Shown one piece after another: positions 19,101 through 27,162 of a stretch of DNA of 64,000 nt; within the stretch, counting starts at the first letter, position 1; each line of letters opens with the position of its first letter. Made by a program: the position numbers and the translations under genes. The DNA comes from JAPLNB01 sp964451955 (GTDB taxonomy: Bacteria; Planctomycetota; Phycisphaerae; Tepidisphaerales; Tepidisphaeraceae). The notes under the pieces were generated by a model, which had not been told where the DNA came from, did not search any database, and saw nothing but the letters and a program-made list of their open reading frames with translations. The stretch is taken from the NCBI GenBank assembly GCA_964451955.1, contig CAYVKG010000011.1, positions 6,428 through 70,427 on the forward strand, in the 5' to 3' direction.

Positions 19101-20774
19101 GCCCGCCAGGCATCAGAACCCGGACTCTCCGGCTGGACCATCTTCCTCGACCAGAACCACAACGGAACTCTGGACCCCACCGAACGCTCAACCATCACGG
19201 CCCCCGATGGTTCCTATCTCTTCGATTTCCTGCTCCCAGGATCCTACCGCGTCGCGGAAGTGCTCAAGTCAGGCTGGACCCAAACCTCGCCCGCGACGGG
19301 ATACTACGACCTTACGGTCGGCCCCAGCGACGTCGCAAGTGGCTATAACTTCGGTAACTTCCCGACCACCATCGCCGGCGCCGACAACGCCGATACCATC
19401 TACGTTCGGCTCGACGCGACCCGTACACAGATCGAGATCTTCATCAATGTCGCCCCAGGCCCATCACCTACCTACACCTGCCCGAAAAACCCCCCGTTTG
19501 CCATTACCTTCAATACCCTTGGCGGCAATGACCTGCTTACCGTCGACCTCGTTAATGGGCAGCCAATCCCCGCAGCAGGAATGTTCTACAACGGCGGCTC
19601 TCAAACCAGCCTCCCGGGAGACCAATTGGCATTTAAAGGCACCCCCATCAGCGCAGGTACCTATCTGCCCAACGCAACGACCCCCGGCGACGGCCGCGTG
19701 CTCACCGACGGAGCCTACACCTTGACCTTCACGGGGCTTGAGCCAATCACCGTCAGCACCTTCGTCAAGTTCACGATTGTCACTCCCAATCCCAATGATG
19801 CCCTGACCATCGACAAACCCGCCGCGACAACAAACCGCGTCTCCGGAACCAGCGGCGGCGTCGCATTCGAGAATGTCACGCTCTCCCTCGTCGACGAACT
19901 GGTCCTTGACCTGGCCACCAATGACGCCGGCGCCGGCAATGACACCGTCGTCAGCCTCGACGGCAGCGCCACCACCATCGGACTCCTCAGCATCAACGCG
20001 GGCACCGGTACCAACCTCGCACGCTTCGACGGCGGAACCACCAACCTCAACACCAACCTCGGCATTGGCGGCGTGAAACTGGAAGTCCGCGCTGCCGGCA
20101 ACGCGATTGTGAACTTCCACGCCTCTCAGTTCCTCGCGGCACTCACCGCTGTCAAGAAGGGCCGGATCAACCTCGCCGCACACGGCGACAGGGTCATTGA
20201 TACCCAATCCCTCGTGATTTCCGATGCCGGCATCGTCGATCTGTTCAACAATAACATGATCGTCCGAAATGGCGATCGCGATACCATCGGCGGTTGGATC
20301 AGGTCCGCCCGCAACAACGGCGCCTGGGACGGCAACGGCCTTACCAGCAGCACCGCCGCCTCAACTAAGTACACCGGTCTGGCGGCCATCCTCAACGATC
20401 AGGGCGACGGCACCAAGGTCCTCGACCTCTTCGCCGGACAAACCGTCAACAACACCGATATGCTGATCAAGTACACCTGGGACGGCGACGCTAACCTCGA
20501 TGAGCGCATCGATGCCGATGACTACTTCCTCATCGACTCCGGCTACATCATGCAGTCCAAGGGCTATCGTAATGGCGATTTCAACTACGACGGCACCATC
20601 GACGCCGACGATTACTTCATGATCGACTCGGCATTCATTGGACAGACGGGACCGCTGGCTGCGCCGCGGGAAAACCCGTCGGCCGTCGCTGAAGTCGCGA
20701 TCCAGCAGAAAGCGAAAAAGACAGACATGAAAGGCATTCTGACGCAGTTGTTCTCGACCCAGCCCGTGCTCTGA
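13149..20774 (+). CDS. Giant secreted modular surface protein with GEVED repeats and dockerin-like C-terminus
   Basis: Protein of 2541 residues. The basic N-terminus carries the planctomycete signature VESLEKRMLLSA (about 38-49). Modules in order: three repeats opening with VKWxQxP and containing ADDWVC and WWGS (DUF7901-like; about 68-281, 283-481, 483-674); two short VDSFFDVF/T-E modules (about 730-880); a GEVED repeat; a fourth ADDWLC module (about 1055-1274); four more GEVED repeats (about 1280-1965); an SdrD-B-like fold (about 1971-2075, ITGAKFEDRNFDR); a beta-rich region; and a dockerin-like pair (about 2443-2498) with DGDANLDERIDADDYF and NGDFNYDGTIDADDYF, each with spaced Asp/Asn calcium ligands. 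AAGGAG lies 9 bases before the ATG. No cohesin partner is visible. Probably a cell-surface or exported adhesion/structural protein. Confidence 0.9.
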   Translation: MIASQSLRLGIAKKRTGRLGACLHRSKPHHARRFRAPVESLEKRMLLSAAIAEQPDLLLAGTDGGQTIVKWDQPPMPAANPVPNQYLGWDEFSVWGSGQIAADDWVCTTLDPVTSITWWGSAIGWSGMDFSPVAPPAFQFTIWTDVPAGVDRPWSHPGYVIWQSTCREYTTVFEGWEYDPRSSSYEAMFRFDQSLPQSDWFYQQAGQGIYWLSIAAVYPDGAIPVHPFGWATKPRMDSLAPDDAVQILLPTAPQIGMPFVEGHPLEFPPEVSWDLCFELGTRKPSVVKWEQPPEPRLPGLHAHDYQDVQVHSITLADDWVCQGGDVTDLHWWGNYEVDEHGNEIRGSGIQYFHLSIHANAINQPWGLPGKELWAMDVPFAMVGETFTGIPNPEGSGIYYYTFDLPVPFPQVQGQTYWFDISAHSNLPSRPAQWRWQEAGRTNPPTLSPAAQRLDAGPWQSISWVGPKYSKMAFQITSGGGIQETKWSQLPVPYFSQDLFFHGWDEPSVYGQAQIVADDWVCVTRDPVTRIEWWGSFLGWTRSGPPEILPVGFHLGLWTDVPVGVSNFSHPGKLLREWNVEGYNWEFVGWEVDPRNPTAAPEAVYHFWVDLPESQWFWQPGDQQIFWLNVAAKYPQAMVPLNPFGWLTRPRSGQSPAPDDAVRIFNPTSPSLSGPVQGDSTLFPLPNGQYSSTGEALFLQGPMVMLRNMRMTPSPGAPTIVLPPDGDTRRVDSFFDVFFETSTDGGGSWFPTTSLGCPTSLSIRRILGPATEEVYQTEILGMSIWGGALPGLMLRESPQLPSTGQHKRQAVGDGGGGGYRVDSFFDVFTELSSDGGQTWVPSVTPPLHLELAGPAGEYVFGEPIFWPEPTMSWDTAFRLVSSARDMDWGDAPDKPFPTLASNNGARHVIVPGCHLGALVDAEPDGQPTVLADGDDINSPTGLDDEDGVVFTSAIVPGQVTTLDVTASLPGFLWAWIDFNGNGSWAEADELVFAGLPLVPGVNHLSLPVPPAAVGDTYTYARFRFTTSTAPLSYTGLAPDGEVEDYRAFVQRPIPGDVKWVQWPDLTPNGIDIKVDQLVTVADDWLCTDTSLLTDVHLWGSWLGDRKGIIDSIELTVYADDPIGPGGTDPKNEFSKPDVQALWRAVFAKGRFSESLYAEIPEPGEYWWDPRIRQAIPGADRQIWRIDIPIEPGEAFKQLGKPDSPVIYWLQVRVKTAEGEFGWKTRRWPDHFMDDATWDAGSELPRNWKELHYPFGHPYYQSPQPSIDMAFALTFQTVQDLDWGDAPEDPAGAWGYPTLAIHNGARHAIRSGFFLGQTIDAELDGQPSFSAVDDDLNGVDDEDGVVFLDPLIPGEIVRVDVTASMAGGFLNAWVDFDGNSSWADPGEQIFTAMPLNPGVNHLTFVVPISAALPNEHRARGAYSRFRFSSLAHLPYEGYAPDGEVEDYMDWIRALDFGDAPDSPGTLGYRTLRANDGARHLLSTTRNPTFGTLQPTDADPDGQPHPQALGDDLEMDDESGLVNAWLPMHGNSYITADVRNIEAAGANAWVQIWLDVNGNGKWDHPGEMVVNTLVTTDGEHRFNFVMPAGAAAGMTFLRMRISTLGGLMPWGFADDGEVEDHQVVIIAMDWGDAPDPTYPTLAASNGASHWVHHDDAKRLHLGQIVDTEPDGQPSLLADGDDLSIIMMDDEDGVIFTSPLVPGKTATVDVTATIGPDFAGMAALSSWFDFDRNGVWDDTDIVHSMTPIVAGVNHLTIPVPDWAQPGATYARFRIKVANPGAHPSPEGYGGVGEVEDYRITIEPYLDFGDAPDGLTILGYPTLAIHNGARHVIQQGLYLGYSVDAEVDGQPSPLADGDDKNPPLGPDDEDGVVFTTLLVPGNIAKVDVIASARGKLDAFVDFNADNDWADAGEKIFNSVDLVPGLNHLTFSVPASATISKTYARFRFSTAGGLNYDGLARDGEVEDYLVAIERGATITGAKFEDRNFDRARQASEPGLSGWTIFLDQNHNGTLDPTERSTITAPDGSYLFDFLLPGSYRVAEVLKSGWTQTSPATGYYDLTVGPSDVASGYNFGNFPTTIAGADNADTIYVRLDATRTQIEIFINVAPGPSPTYTCPKNPPFAITFNTLGGNDLLTVDLVNGQPIPAAGMFYNGGSQTSLPGDQLAFKGTPISAGTYLPNATTPGDGRVLTDGAYTLTFTGLEPITVSTFVKFTIVTPNPNDALTIDKPAATTNRVSGTSGGVAFENVTLSLVDELVLDLATNDAGAGNDTVVSLDGSATTIGLLSINAGTGTNLARFDGGTTNLNTNLGIGGVKLEVRAAGNAIVNFHASQFLAALTAVKKGRINLAAHGDRVIDTQSLVISDAGIVDLFNNNMIVRNGDRDTIGGWIRSARNNGAWDGNGLTSSTAASTKYTGLAAILNDQGDGTKVLDLFAGQTVNNTDMLIKYTWDGDANLDERIDADDYFLIDSGYIMQSKGYRNGDFNYDGTIDADDYFMIDSAFIGQTGPLAAPRENPSAVAEVAIQQKAKKTDMKGILTQLFSTQPVL
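13350..16970 (+). repeat. Four protein-level repeats with ADDWVC / WWGS motif
   Basis: Diverged coding repeats at about 13350-13990, 13995-14590, 14595-15170 and 16310-16970. Each opens with V/T-K-W-x-Q and has I/L-x-ADDWVC or ADDWLC, then a W-W/L-W-G strand and a WxD or Y-A-D strand. The fourth copy sits after the first GEVED repeat, so the order of modules has been shuffled. Confidence 0.7.
15801..19035 (+). repeat. Five GEVED-type protein repeats
   Basis: Units begin D-W/F-GDAP at about 15804, 16986, 17505, 18024 and 18550. Each runs through a Y-PTLA..NGARH element, a D-x-E-DGQP segment, D-DEDG-V, and a W-DFN-NG strand, then ends GEVEDY or GEVEDH. They are 160-175 residues long. The first is separated from the others by an ADDWLC module, and the last four are contiguous. 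Confidence 0.85.
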
Positions 20775-20990
20775 ACCGACAATTCCTCAAACGCGATGGC
20801 TGGATTGCTCTTCCGGCAACTTCCCTCACAAGGCGGGCACCCTCCGTGCCCCCGGTTCCGTGCAATTCCGCGCGGGCATCGCCTCGGTACGCCCAACACC
20901 CCCTCGCAGGGGCGCATCGCGCTTGAAAAGGCATGCCACGTCGCTTATTCTTCTGCCCCCGGCTGACGATATAAATGCGTCACTGCCGCT
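20775..20990. other. Intergenic region with weak hairpin and tRNA promoter
   Basis: GGGCAC and GTGCCC (20835-20851) form a six-base stem with a five-base loop, 60 bases after the giant gene, without a T-run. TATAAA at 20970-20975 is a good -10 box for the tRNA starting at 20991, but its -35 is poor. No gene is supported. Confidence 0.35.
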
Positions 20991-21062
20991 GCCGAAGTAG
21001 CTCAATGGCAGAGCGCCGCTTTCGTAAAGCGGAGGTTATGGGTTCAACTCCCATCTTCGGCT
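20991..21062 (+). tRNA. tRNA-Thr (anticodon CGT)
   Basis: All arms close. Acceptor GCCGAAG pairs with CTTCGGC. The D-stem is GCTC/GAGC. The anticodon stem CCGCT/AGCGG encloses the loop TTCGTAA with anticodon CGT at 21023-21025. The variable loop is AGGTT. The T-stem ATGGG/CCCAT encloses TTCAACT. The discriminator is T, and no CCA is encoded. A TATAAA box lies 15 bases upstream of the 5' end. CGT reads ACG codons, used by many genes here. Confidence 0.97.
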
Positions 21063-21409
21063 TTCCAGCCTCGCCTCCTGATCCTCGCCCAAACAACACT
21101 AACCCATTTCCCGAAAGTCGTTTGCGATCGACAAAGTCGCCTTCTTGCCGTCGAGTAGGTTCCGTGTGGCATCCGGCCCGGTCACTCTGTCCGCTCTTCC
21201 CCAACCAGCACGCAATCCCAGCACCATCAACCAAGTACAACAATTGCCCCTTCGCGCACCAATCCAGAGCATTGGCCTCCTGCTCCCGCGCAATCCACCG
21301 CACGTGTGCTTGTTTGCTTCTGATCGCGCATGTACGCTCCTGACGTCCGCGATGCCCGCGTGTGGAATTCAATCCTCCGCATACATCGCCTCGCACCGAT
21401 GGAGATCCA
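21063..21409. other. 347-bp intergenic region, possible gene relic on minus strand
   Basis: No intact gene. On the minus strand two overlapping frames each look locally protein-like: one reads HVRWIAREQEANALDWCA and the other ends LLDGKKATLSIANDFREMG before a stop at 21099. A single frameshift would join them, so a decayed gene is possible but weakly supported. GGAG at 21401-21404 is the ribosome-binding site of the next gene. Confidence 0.25.
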
Positions 21410-23434
21410 ATGCAGAATAGAACCTGCCTCCTGTTGGGTTTGTCGTTCGGCCTCTTGTTTTCCAGCACTGCTCGTTCCATGCCCGCTTCAGACGCCGAAC
21501 AGGCGGCGGCACGCGCCTGGGTGGATTCCCGCCTGCTCACTGGTGCCGCCGAACCCCCGCTCTCGCTGAACTTCGCAGGCAAGGCCTTCTCCGCGATTCG
21601 ACAGAACTGGACGCGGAAACATGAAAGCCGTCCCCTGCAAAATGGCCGCATCGAGCACACCGTCACCTGGACCGACCCGCAAACGCATCTGGAGATCCGC
21701 TGTGTCGCCAATTGGTTCCCCACCGACGCCGCGGTGGAGTGGGTGCTCTATGTGCGCAATGCGGCAACTACCCCAAGCCCGATCATCGACAGACTCCGGC
21801 CACTCGACGCGGATCTCGTTCCAGCCGGCCAAGTGTCCACAGTGCACTATTCGATGGGAGACAGCAATTCGGCCGACAGCTTCGCCCCTCGCGAAAAAAC
21901 GCTCTCGCCCACCGATCTGGCCCCCTTCGTTCTCGCGCCTCGCGGCGGACGTTCATCCGATCCGTATCTGCCCTTCTTCAACGTCGCCGGCGACGACGGC
22001 GGAACAGCAATCGCCGTCGGTTGGTCCGGTCAGTGGGAAGCAAGCTTCCAACGATCCTCGGCCGGCATCCGAGTCCGGGCGGGGCAGCAACTGACTCACC
22101 TCTCGCTGCAGCCTGGCGAAACCATCCGAACGCCCCGCATCCTCCTCGTCTTCTGGAAGGGAAACGACCCGCTTCGAGGCAATAATCTGCTCCGATCGGT
22201 CCTGATCCATCATTATATTCCTCGGCGCAACGGCGAACCTGTCTGGCCACCCATCTGCGCCAGCGTCAGCTGGACCGCGCCCGATGGAACCTACGAAGGG
22301 CCCCATCTTGAAGTGATCGAACCATTGGCCCAGCGCGGCGTCGAAGTCCTCTGGTCCGATATGGACCCCCAGCAATGGTATCCTCGCGGTTTCCCCGAAG
22401 GCACCGGAACTTGGGAGGTCGATGCCTCCAAGTATCCACGCGGCTTGAAACCCATCGGCGATGCCGCCAAGAAGGCTGGCATCCAGTATCTCCTCTGGTT
22501 CGAGCCCGAACGGGTCCACCCGGGCACAATGATCGACCGCCAACACCCCGCCTGGGTCATCAAGGCCCAAGGCGAATGGAGTCAACTCTTCCGCCTACAC
22601 CATCCCGATGCTCGCCGCTGGATTACCGACGTCGTTGACAAACACGCAAAGGACGCCGGCCTCTCCTGGATCCGCTGGGATTTCAATGTCGACCCCCTCG
22701 GCTTCTGGCGCCGCAACGATCCCACGGACCGGCAGGGCATCACCGAAATCCGACACGTCGAGGGCCTCTACGAAATGTGGGATGAACTGCGATCACGAAA
22801 TCCCGGCCTCATGATCGACAACTGCGCCGGCGGCGGACGTCGCATCGACCTCGAAACCTGCTCCCGCAGCATTCCCCTCTGGCACAGCGACTCCCAATGC
22901 AGCGGAAAGCCCGCCCCAGTCGCCGACCAACTGCAAAACGCCGGCTTGTACCGGTGGATACCCATGCACGGCTGCGGGAATTTCGCATATGAGCCAACCT
23001 ATGAGTTCCGCAGCGCAATGACCGCCGGTAACATCCTCGCCCACGGAAACGCCAACGGCCGCCTCGATACCGCCGATCCCGATACCGCCCAGACCGTCGC
23101 TCGCACCGTGGCCCTCTACAAGAGAATCCGCCCCTTTACCCTCGGCGACTTCTATCCCCTGTTCCCCCACGACAAGAGCGAAACCGCCTGGTTCGCCTAT
23201 CAGTTTCACCGAGCCGATCAGCAGGCCGGAGTCGCCGTCGTCTTTCGCAGGTCCGCCTGCGAGTCGGCTACCTCCGTCCTTCACCTCAAGGAAATACACC
23301 CCGACTCACAGTACGAGTTGACCTGGCAAGACCAGCCCGGCCAGTCCATCGTAACCGGCAAACAACTCGCCGACTGGAAAATCCAAATCGATGCAAAACC
23401 GGGATCCGCTATCCTCTATTACCGCAAACGCTAG
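21410..23434 (+). CDS. Secreted GH36-family alpha-galactosidase
   Basis: Exported glycosidase of 674 residues releasing alpha-linked galactose. The leader is MQNRTCLLLGLSFGLLFSS. The N-terminal beta-sandwich precedes a TIM barrel with LLWFEPERVHPGT, then nucleophile Asp424 in WIRWDFNVDPLG (the K/R-W-D-x-N motif), GLMIDNCAGGGRRIDLET (the family CAGGG/CASGGG loop), and acid/base candidate Asp494 in LWHSDSQC. The C-terminal beta domain ends near KPGSAILYYRKR. The length fits GH36 (about 650-750). GGAG sits five bases before the ATG. It is followed 84 bases later, on the same strand, by a beta-helix protein, so both may act on the same galactose-containing polysaccharide. Confidence 0.93.
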   Translation: MQNRTCLLLGLSFGLLFSSTARSMPASDAEQAAARAWVDSRLLTGAAEPPLSLNFAGKAFSAIRQNWTRKHESRPLQNGRIEHTVTWTDPQTHLEIRCVANWFPTDAAVEWVLYVRNAATTPSPIIDRLRPLDADLVPAGQVSTVHYSMGDSNSADSFAPREKTLSPTDLAPFVLAPRGGRSSDPYLPFFNVAGDDGGTAIAVGWSGQWEASFQRSSAGIRVRAGQQLTHLSLQPGETIRTPRILLVFWKGNDPLRGNNLLRSVLIHHYIPRRNGEPVWPPICASVSWTAPDGTYEGPHLEVIEPLAQRGVEVLWSDMDPQQWYPRGFPEGTGTWEVDASKYPRGLKPIGDAAKKAGIQYLLWFEPERVHPGTMIDRQHPAWVIKAQGEWSQLFRLHHPDARRWITDVVDKHAKDAGLSWIRWDFNVDPLGFWRRNDPTDRQGITEIRHVEGLYEMWDELRSRNPGLMIDNCAGGGRRIDLETCSRSIPLWHSDSQCSGKPAPVADQLQNAGLYRWIPMHGCGNFAYEPTYEFRSAMTAGNILAHGNANGRLDTADPDTAQTVARTVALYKRIRPFTLGDFYPLFPHDKSETAWFAYQFHRADQQAGVAVVFRRSACESATSVLHLKEIHPDSQYELTWQDQPGQSIVTGKQLADWKIQIDAKPGSAILYYRKR

Positions 23435-23518
23435 CGACTCGGGCCCCGACATTCCCCCCATGCCGGTCCATCATCCCCCGCCCGCTCACCATGGACAAGA
23501 ATCGCCCAACCAGGCATC

Positions 23519-25345
23519 ATGCCTGCCATGAACAAGCCTTACCTCTGCCTGTCGGCGGCAATCCTCATCCTTGCGGCTCATTCGACGCCGGCGGCAACCA
23601 CCGGCGAACAACCGCTACGCTCGCGATGGAATGCGCGCGACATGGGAGCCATCCCCGATGAGAAAACCGATAACACACACGCCATTCAAAAGGCCCTGGA
23701 TGCGGCAGGCAAGGCCGGCGGCGGAATCGTCGAACTCGCCAGCGGACGCTACCGCCTCAACGGGACCCTCACCATCCCCGCAGGCGTCACGCTTGAGGGC
23801 ACCTATCGAGTCCCGCCCACCGCCGCCAGCAAGAACGAGAAGCCCGACGGCACCGTGCTCCTTGCCTATGCCGGTCGAGGCTCCCAAAACGGGCCCGCCT
23901 TCATCCGCCTCGCAGGACGCAACGCTACCGTCGCCGGCCTCGTCGTCACCTATCCCCAATGGAAACAGGCCGACGTTCCTCCCGTGCCCTACCCGCCTTG
24001 CATCGAGTCCATCGATACCCAGAACGTCGGTATCCGCGACTGCTGCCTCCTCAATCCCTATGAGGCCATTCGACTCGTCCGCGCCCACCGCCATCTCGTC
24101 CGAAATGTCACAGGCTATCCCAGCCGTCGCGGCATCTTCGTCGATGAGTGCTATGACATCGGAAAGATCGAAAACGTCCATTTCTGGCCCTTCGGCGTCG
24201 CCTACAATCCCAATGACCCCTACTGCAAATGGGTCAATACCCAGGGCGTCGCCTTTGAATTGGCACGTACTGACTGGCACTACGTGCTCAATACCTTCTG
24301 CTTCGGTTACGGCGTCGGGTACAAGTTCTCGGCCTCAAAGACCGGTAGCGCCAACGGAAACTTCCTCGGCCTGGGCGCCGATTCCTGCCGCCGCGCCGTC
24401 TTGGTGGAGCAGGTCCAGCCCCCAGGCCTTCTCATCACCAACGGCGAGTTCGTCGGACGATGGGAAAGCGACGACTCCGTGTGCGTCGAAGTCGGCGCCA
24501 ATGTCGAGGGGAAAGTCAGCCTCTCCAATTGCTCCTTCTGGGGACCCATCGAACGCTGTGTCTGGATGCAGAGCCCCTCCGGACAGTTCACCGCCAATGC
24601 CTGCCATTTCGTGGAGTGGGACAACAGATCCAAAGGCTCGCCGGCCATCCAACTCGACGCCGGCAAGGCAATCATCCAGGCCTGCACCTTCGCCAAGGAA
24701 GGCACTCATGTCCAAGTCGGACCGAAGGTCCGCTCCGCCATCCTCTCAGGCAACCAGGCTGAGGGCGGCTTTCATGTTGATAACGGCGCCGGACAACGCG
24801 CTCAGATCTTCGGCAACGAGCAGGATGCCCTCGAACTCACCCCCGAGGCGCTTGCCCACTACCGCATTCAGGTCGGAGCCGTCGGCGATGCCTCGTTCTT
24901 GCGATACTGGCATGGGCGCGAACGCACCGGCGCAGACCCCGGCGCCATGCGCTGGTCCACCGCAGCCTCCAAACTCATTCTGCCAGTCACCACGGGCCAG
25001 GCCTATACGATCGCCATCGACATGACCGTACCCCCCCAGGCCATTTCACCCGAGGCGGGACTCTACCTCGGCGACAAACGCATCGCCCCCATCGAGCCGG
25101 GAAGACGCACACTCTCCGCCGAACTACCTCCGTCCACATCCAGCCGCCTAACTCTCGAATTGCGATGCCGAGGATGGGTGCCAAAGACCCTCGTGCCCAA
25201 TTCAAGCGATGATCGGACCTTGGGCGTCTCCGTTCACTCCATCACCATGCGATCCAAAGACGCCCAGACCCGCCTCTACAATGCCAACTCCGGTGAATGG
25301 GCCGGCCAGACCCCGTCCACCCAACCAACTCTCACACCCCGCTGA
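23519..25345 (+). CDS. Secreted right-handed beta-helix protein (pectate-lyase-3 / GH28-GH55-like)
   Basis: Exported protein of 608 residues. The leader is MNKPYLCLSAAILILAA to TPAA. The mature start RWNARDMGAIPDEKTDNTHAIQ is the classic N-terminal cap of pectate-lyase-superfamily helices (the FGA-x-x-D-G-x-x-D-x-x-A-I-Q type). Short parallel-helix coils follow: IVELASGRYRLNGTLTIPAG, NATVAGLVVTYP, NVGIRDCCLLNP, LITNGEFVGRW, VSLSNCSFWGP and AIIQACTFAKEG. Residues from about 455 form a beta-sandwich possibly binding sugar. Catalytic residues cannot be fixed without alignment. Two ATGs nine bases apart are possible, and the first has AGG five bases upstream. It is probably a polysaccharide lyase or hydrolase working with the GH36 enzyme. 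Confidence 0.8.
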   Translation: MPAMNKPYLCLSAAILILAAHSTPAATTGEQPLRSRWNARDMGAIPDEKTDNTHAIQKALDAAGKAGGGIVELASGRYRLNGTLTIPAGVTLEGTYRVPPTAASKNEKPDGTVLLAYAGRGSQNGPAFIRLAGRNATVAGLVVTYPQWKQADVPPVPYPPCIESIDTQNVGIRDCCLLNPYEAIRLVRAHRHLVRNVTGYPSRRGIFVDECYDIGKIENVHFWPFGVAYNPNDPYCKWVNTQGVAFELARTDWHYVLNTFCFGYGVGYKFSASKTGSANGNFLGLGADSCRRAVLVEQVQPPGLLITNGEFVGRWESDDSVCVEVGANVEGKVSLSNCSFWGPIERCVWMQSPSGQFTANACHFVEWDNRSKGSPAIQLDAGKAIIQACTFAKEGTHVQVGPKVRSAILSGNQAEGGFHVDNGAGQRAQIFGNEQDALELTPEALAHYRIQVGAVGDASFLRYWHGRERTGADPGAMRWSTAASKLILPVTTGQAYTIAIDMTVPPQAISPEAGLYLGDKRIAPIEPGRRTLSAELPPSTSSRLTLELRCRGWVPKTLVPNSSDDRTLGVSVHSITMRSKDAQTRLYNANSGEWAGQTPSTQPTLTPR

Positions 25346-25362
25346 ACCGGCCGAATCACCGC

Positions 25363-27069
25363 TCAGGGCATCCACCACTCCAGCTTGATCTCCGGAAAAA
25401 TGTTGTCGTGCGCGTCCATGTCCGTCAATTCCAGCTGTTGCAGAGGTTCCAGCGGCTGGTTGGCGGCAACTTGCTCGGCCATCAGAGTCACACGATCAAA
25501 GTTCGTGGCATGACCCGCAATCCGCTCCACACCGTAATCCACCGCCCCGTGCGAATCGACCACAAACGGCCAATCCGATGCCTGCAGCAACAAGAGCTGC
25601 CGACCTGCCCGCTCCATCAGCTTCCGCACCGCTTCATTCGTCTTCCACGGCAGTTCGTGCAAAAGTTTGAGCAGCCGGCACTCCGCGCGGTATTCAATCT
25701 CCCACATCCATCGCGTGCGGTCGTTGATCCACACCGAGTGGTCCCCCTTCTTCCCCCACGACCCTTCCGGCAGACGCATCGCCTTGTCAACCGGATGATG
25801 GTACAGGGCTTCCTCGGCCGTCATCAGCTTCACCTGCGGATCGTGCGCAAGCGACAGGATCACGTCCCGGAGAAACTGCGGACCCTCAAACCACCAGTGC
25901 CCGAAAAGCTCCGCATCGAACGAGGCGACGCATACCCCCTGCCGGTTCGTCGCAAACTGGTACTCCCCCAAAACGTGCTTCACCACGCCAATGAAGTGCG
26001 TGGCCTGCTCGAAAACCTTCCCGGGTATGTCGTCCGGATAATACGGATGTTTGTCGCCCAGCCCGCACTTATTGTGTGTCACCTTCCAATACCGAAGACC
26101 TCGATCGTTGTGTTTCTTATGGAATTCAAGGTATTGCCCCGCTCCCGGGTACCCGATCGAACCCGACCAAACCTGTTCCGAGACGCCGGGGTGTCGCGCA
26201 AATGCGTAGACCCGCGGGAGCTGGTGGGTCGAGCTGACTCCGACGCCTTCCAGCGGGTGTCGCCAGCCTCGCTTCGTGTCCCAGTGGAGCTGCGTCTCGT
26301 TAACGCCCCGAAAAACACCCTTCTCGATGATCCCCAGCGGCTGCGCCCGAGTCACCATGTGCGTGTCCACAAAAAAGTGGGTGACGCCCGCCTCCGCGAT
26401 GAACACCTCCAGGCCCGGCCGGCTACGCGGATTGTCGTACAGCACCGACGGCATCCAGTGTTCCCAACTCGGACGGTAAGCGCATTCCGGCAGCCACATC
26501 CCACGAGGCTTCAAACCCAGAATCCGCTCGCTCGATGCGACGCCCGCCGCCATCTGCGCCTTGATGGCCTCGTCGTTCAGCAGCAGCGGCATGTACGCAT
26601 GCGTCGCGTTGCTCGTCAGGATCTGAATATGACCTTCCTTCCATCGCTTGGCAAATTCGCCGGGAAGGTCCCGGTTGATCGCCTCAAACCGGTCCAGCCA
26701 CTTCTGGTACCACGCCTCCCAACGCGTCGCCAAGTACGCAAAGTGAAGATTGTTCTCCTTCTCAAACCCTTTGCGATCCGACGCGGCACGGTCCCGACGC
26801 TCTGTCAGGTAACCCACAAAACCCGTCTTGAAACGATCGTGTGCCAGCTGCTCCAAGAGCACCGGCGTCAAACCAATCGTCAACGCGGGCCGACCCCGGT
26901 TCAGCGCCACTTCCCCCACCATGTCCAGTATGGGCAGGTAAGTCTCCGCAGCCGCCTCGTACAGCCAGGCTTCGCCGTGGGGATAGGTCCCATGGTGAAG
27001 AACATACGGAAGGTGGCCGTGAAGAACAATGCACAATGTGCCAAGCGGTGTTGCCATAGAGTATGGCAT
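25363..27069 (-). CDS. GH57-family 1,4-alpha-glucan branching enzyme
   Basis: Cytosolic GH57 enzyme of 568 residues, the family that introduces alpha-1,6 branches into glycogen. The start is CIVLHGHLPYVLHHG, the conserved H-x-H-x-P-Y strand. Nucleophile Glu lies in GMWLPECAYRPSWE (about residue 193). The acidic catalytic partner is in SFDAELFGHWWFEGP (about 386), an almost invariant GH57 motif. YWKVTHNK and YPDDIP lie between them. Length and a C-terminal helical region match branching enzymes of the TTHA1902 type. Two in-frame ATGs (27069, 27057) are possible, and neither has a strong ribosome-binding site. A small membrane-protein gene lies 93 bases upstream on the same strand. No other glycogen gene is visible in the window. 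Confidence 0.92.
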   Translation of the reverse strand: MPYSMATPLGTLCIVLHGHLPYVLHHGTYPHGEAWLYEAAAETYLPILDMVGEVALNRGRPALTIGLTPVLLEQLAHDRFKTGFVGYLTERRDRAASDRKGFEKENNLHFAYLATRWEAWYQKWLDRFEAINRDLPGEFAKRWKEGHIQILTSNATHAYMPLLLNDEAIKAQMAAGVASSERILGLKPRGMWLPECAYRPSWEHWMPSVLYDNPRSRPGLEVFIAEAGVTHFFVDTHMVTRAQPLGIIEKGVFRGVNETQLHWDTKRGWRHPLEGVGVSSTHQLPRVYAFARHPGVSEQVWSGSIGYPGAGQYLEFHKKHNDRGLRYWKVTHNKCGLGDKHPYYPDDIPGKVFEQATHFIGVVKHVLGEYQFATNRQGVCVASFDAELFGHWWFEGPQFLRDVILSLAHDPQVKLMTAEEALYHHPVDKAMRLPEGSWGKKGDHSVWINDRTRWMWEIEYRAECRLLKLLHELPWKTNEAVRKLMERAGRQLLLLQASDWPFVVDSHGAVDYGVERIAGHATNFDRVTLMAEQVAANQPLEPLQQLELTDMDAHDNIFPEIKLEWWMP

Positions 27070-27162
27070 GGTAACGTCAAGCCGACTCCATGACCACGGA
27101 AATCAGGACTGCCGCGTCGTCCGGTAATCCTCATACGCCATCCGACCGCCGGATTCCGCCCC

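Noticed and set aside
25297..27093. 598-codon plus-strand frame opposite the GH57 gene
   Set aside because: It is antisense to a gene with intact catalytic motifs; the product is Arg/Pro/His-rich and unrecognisable.
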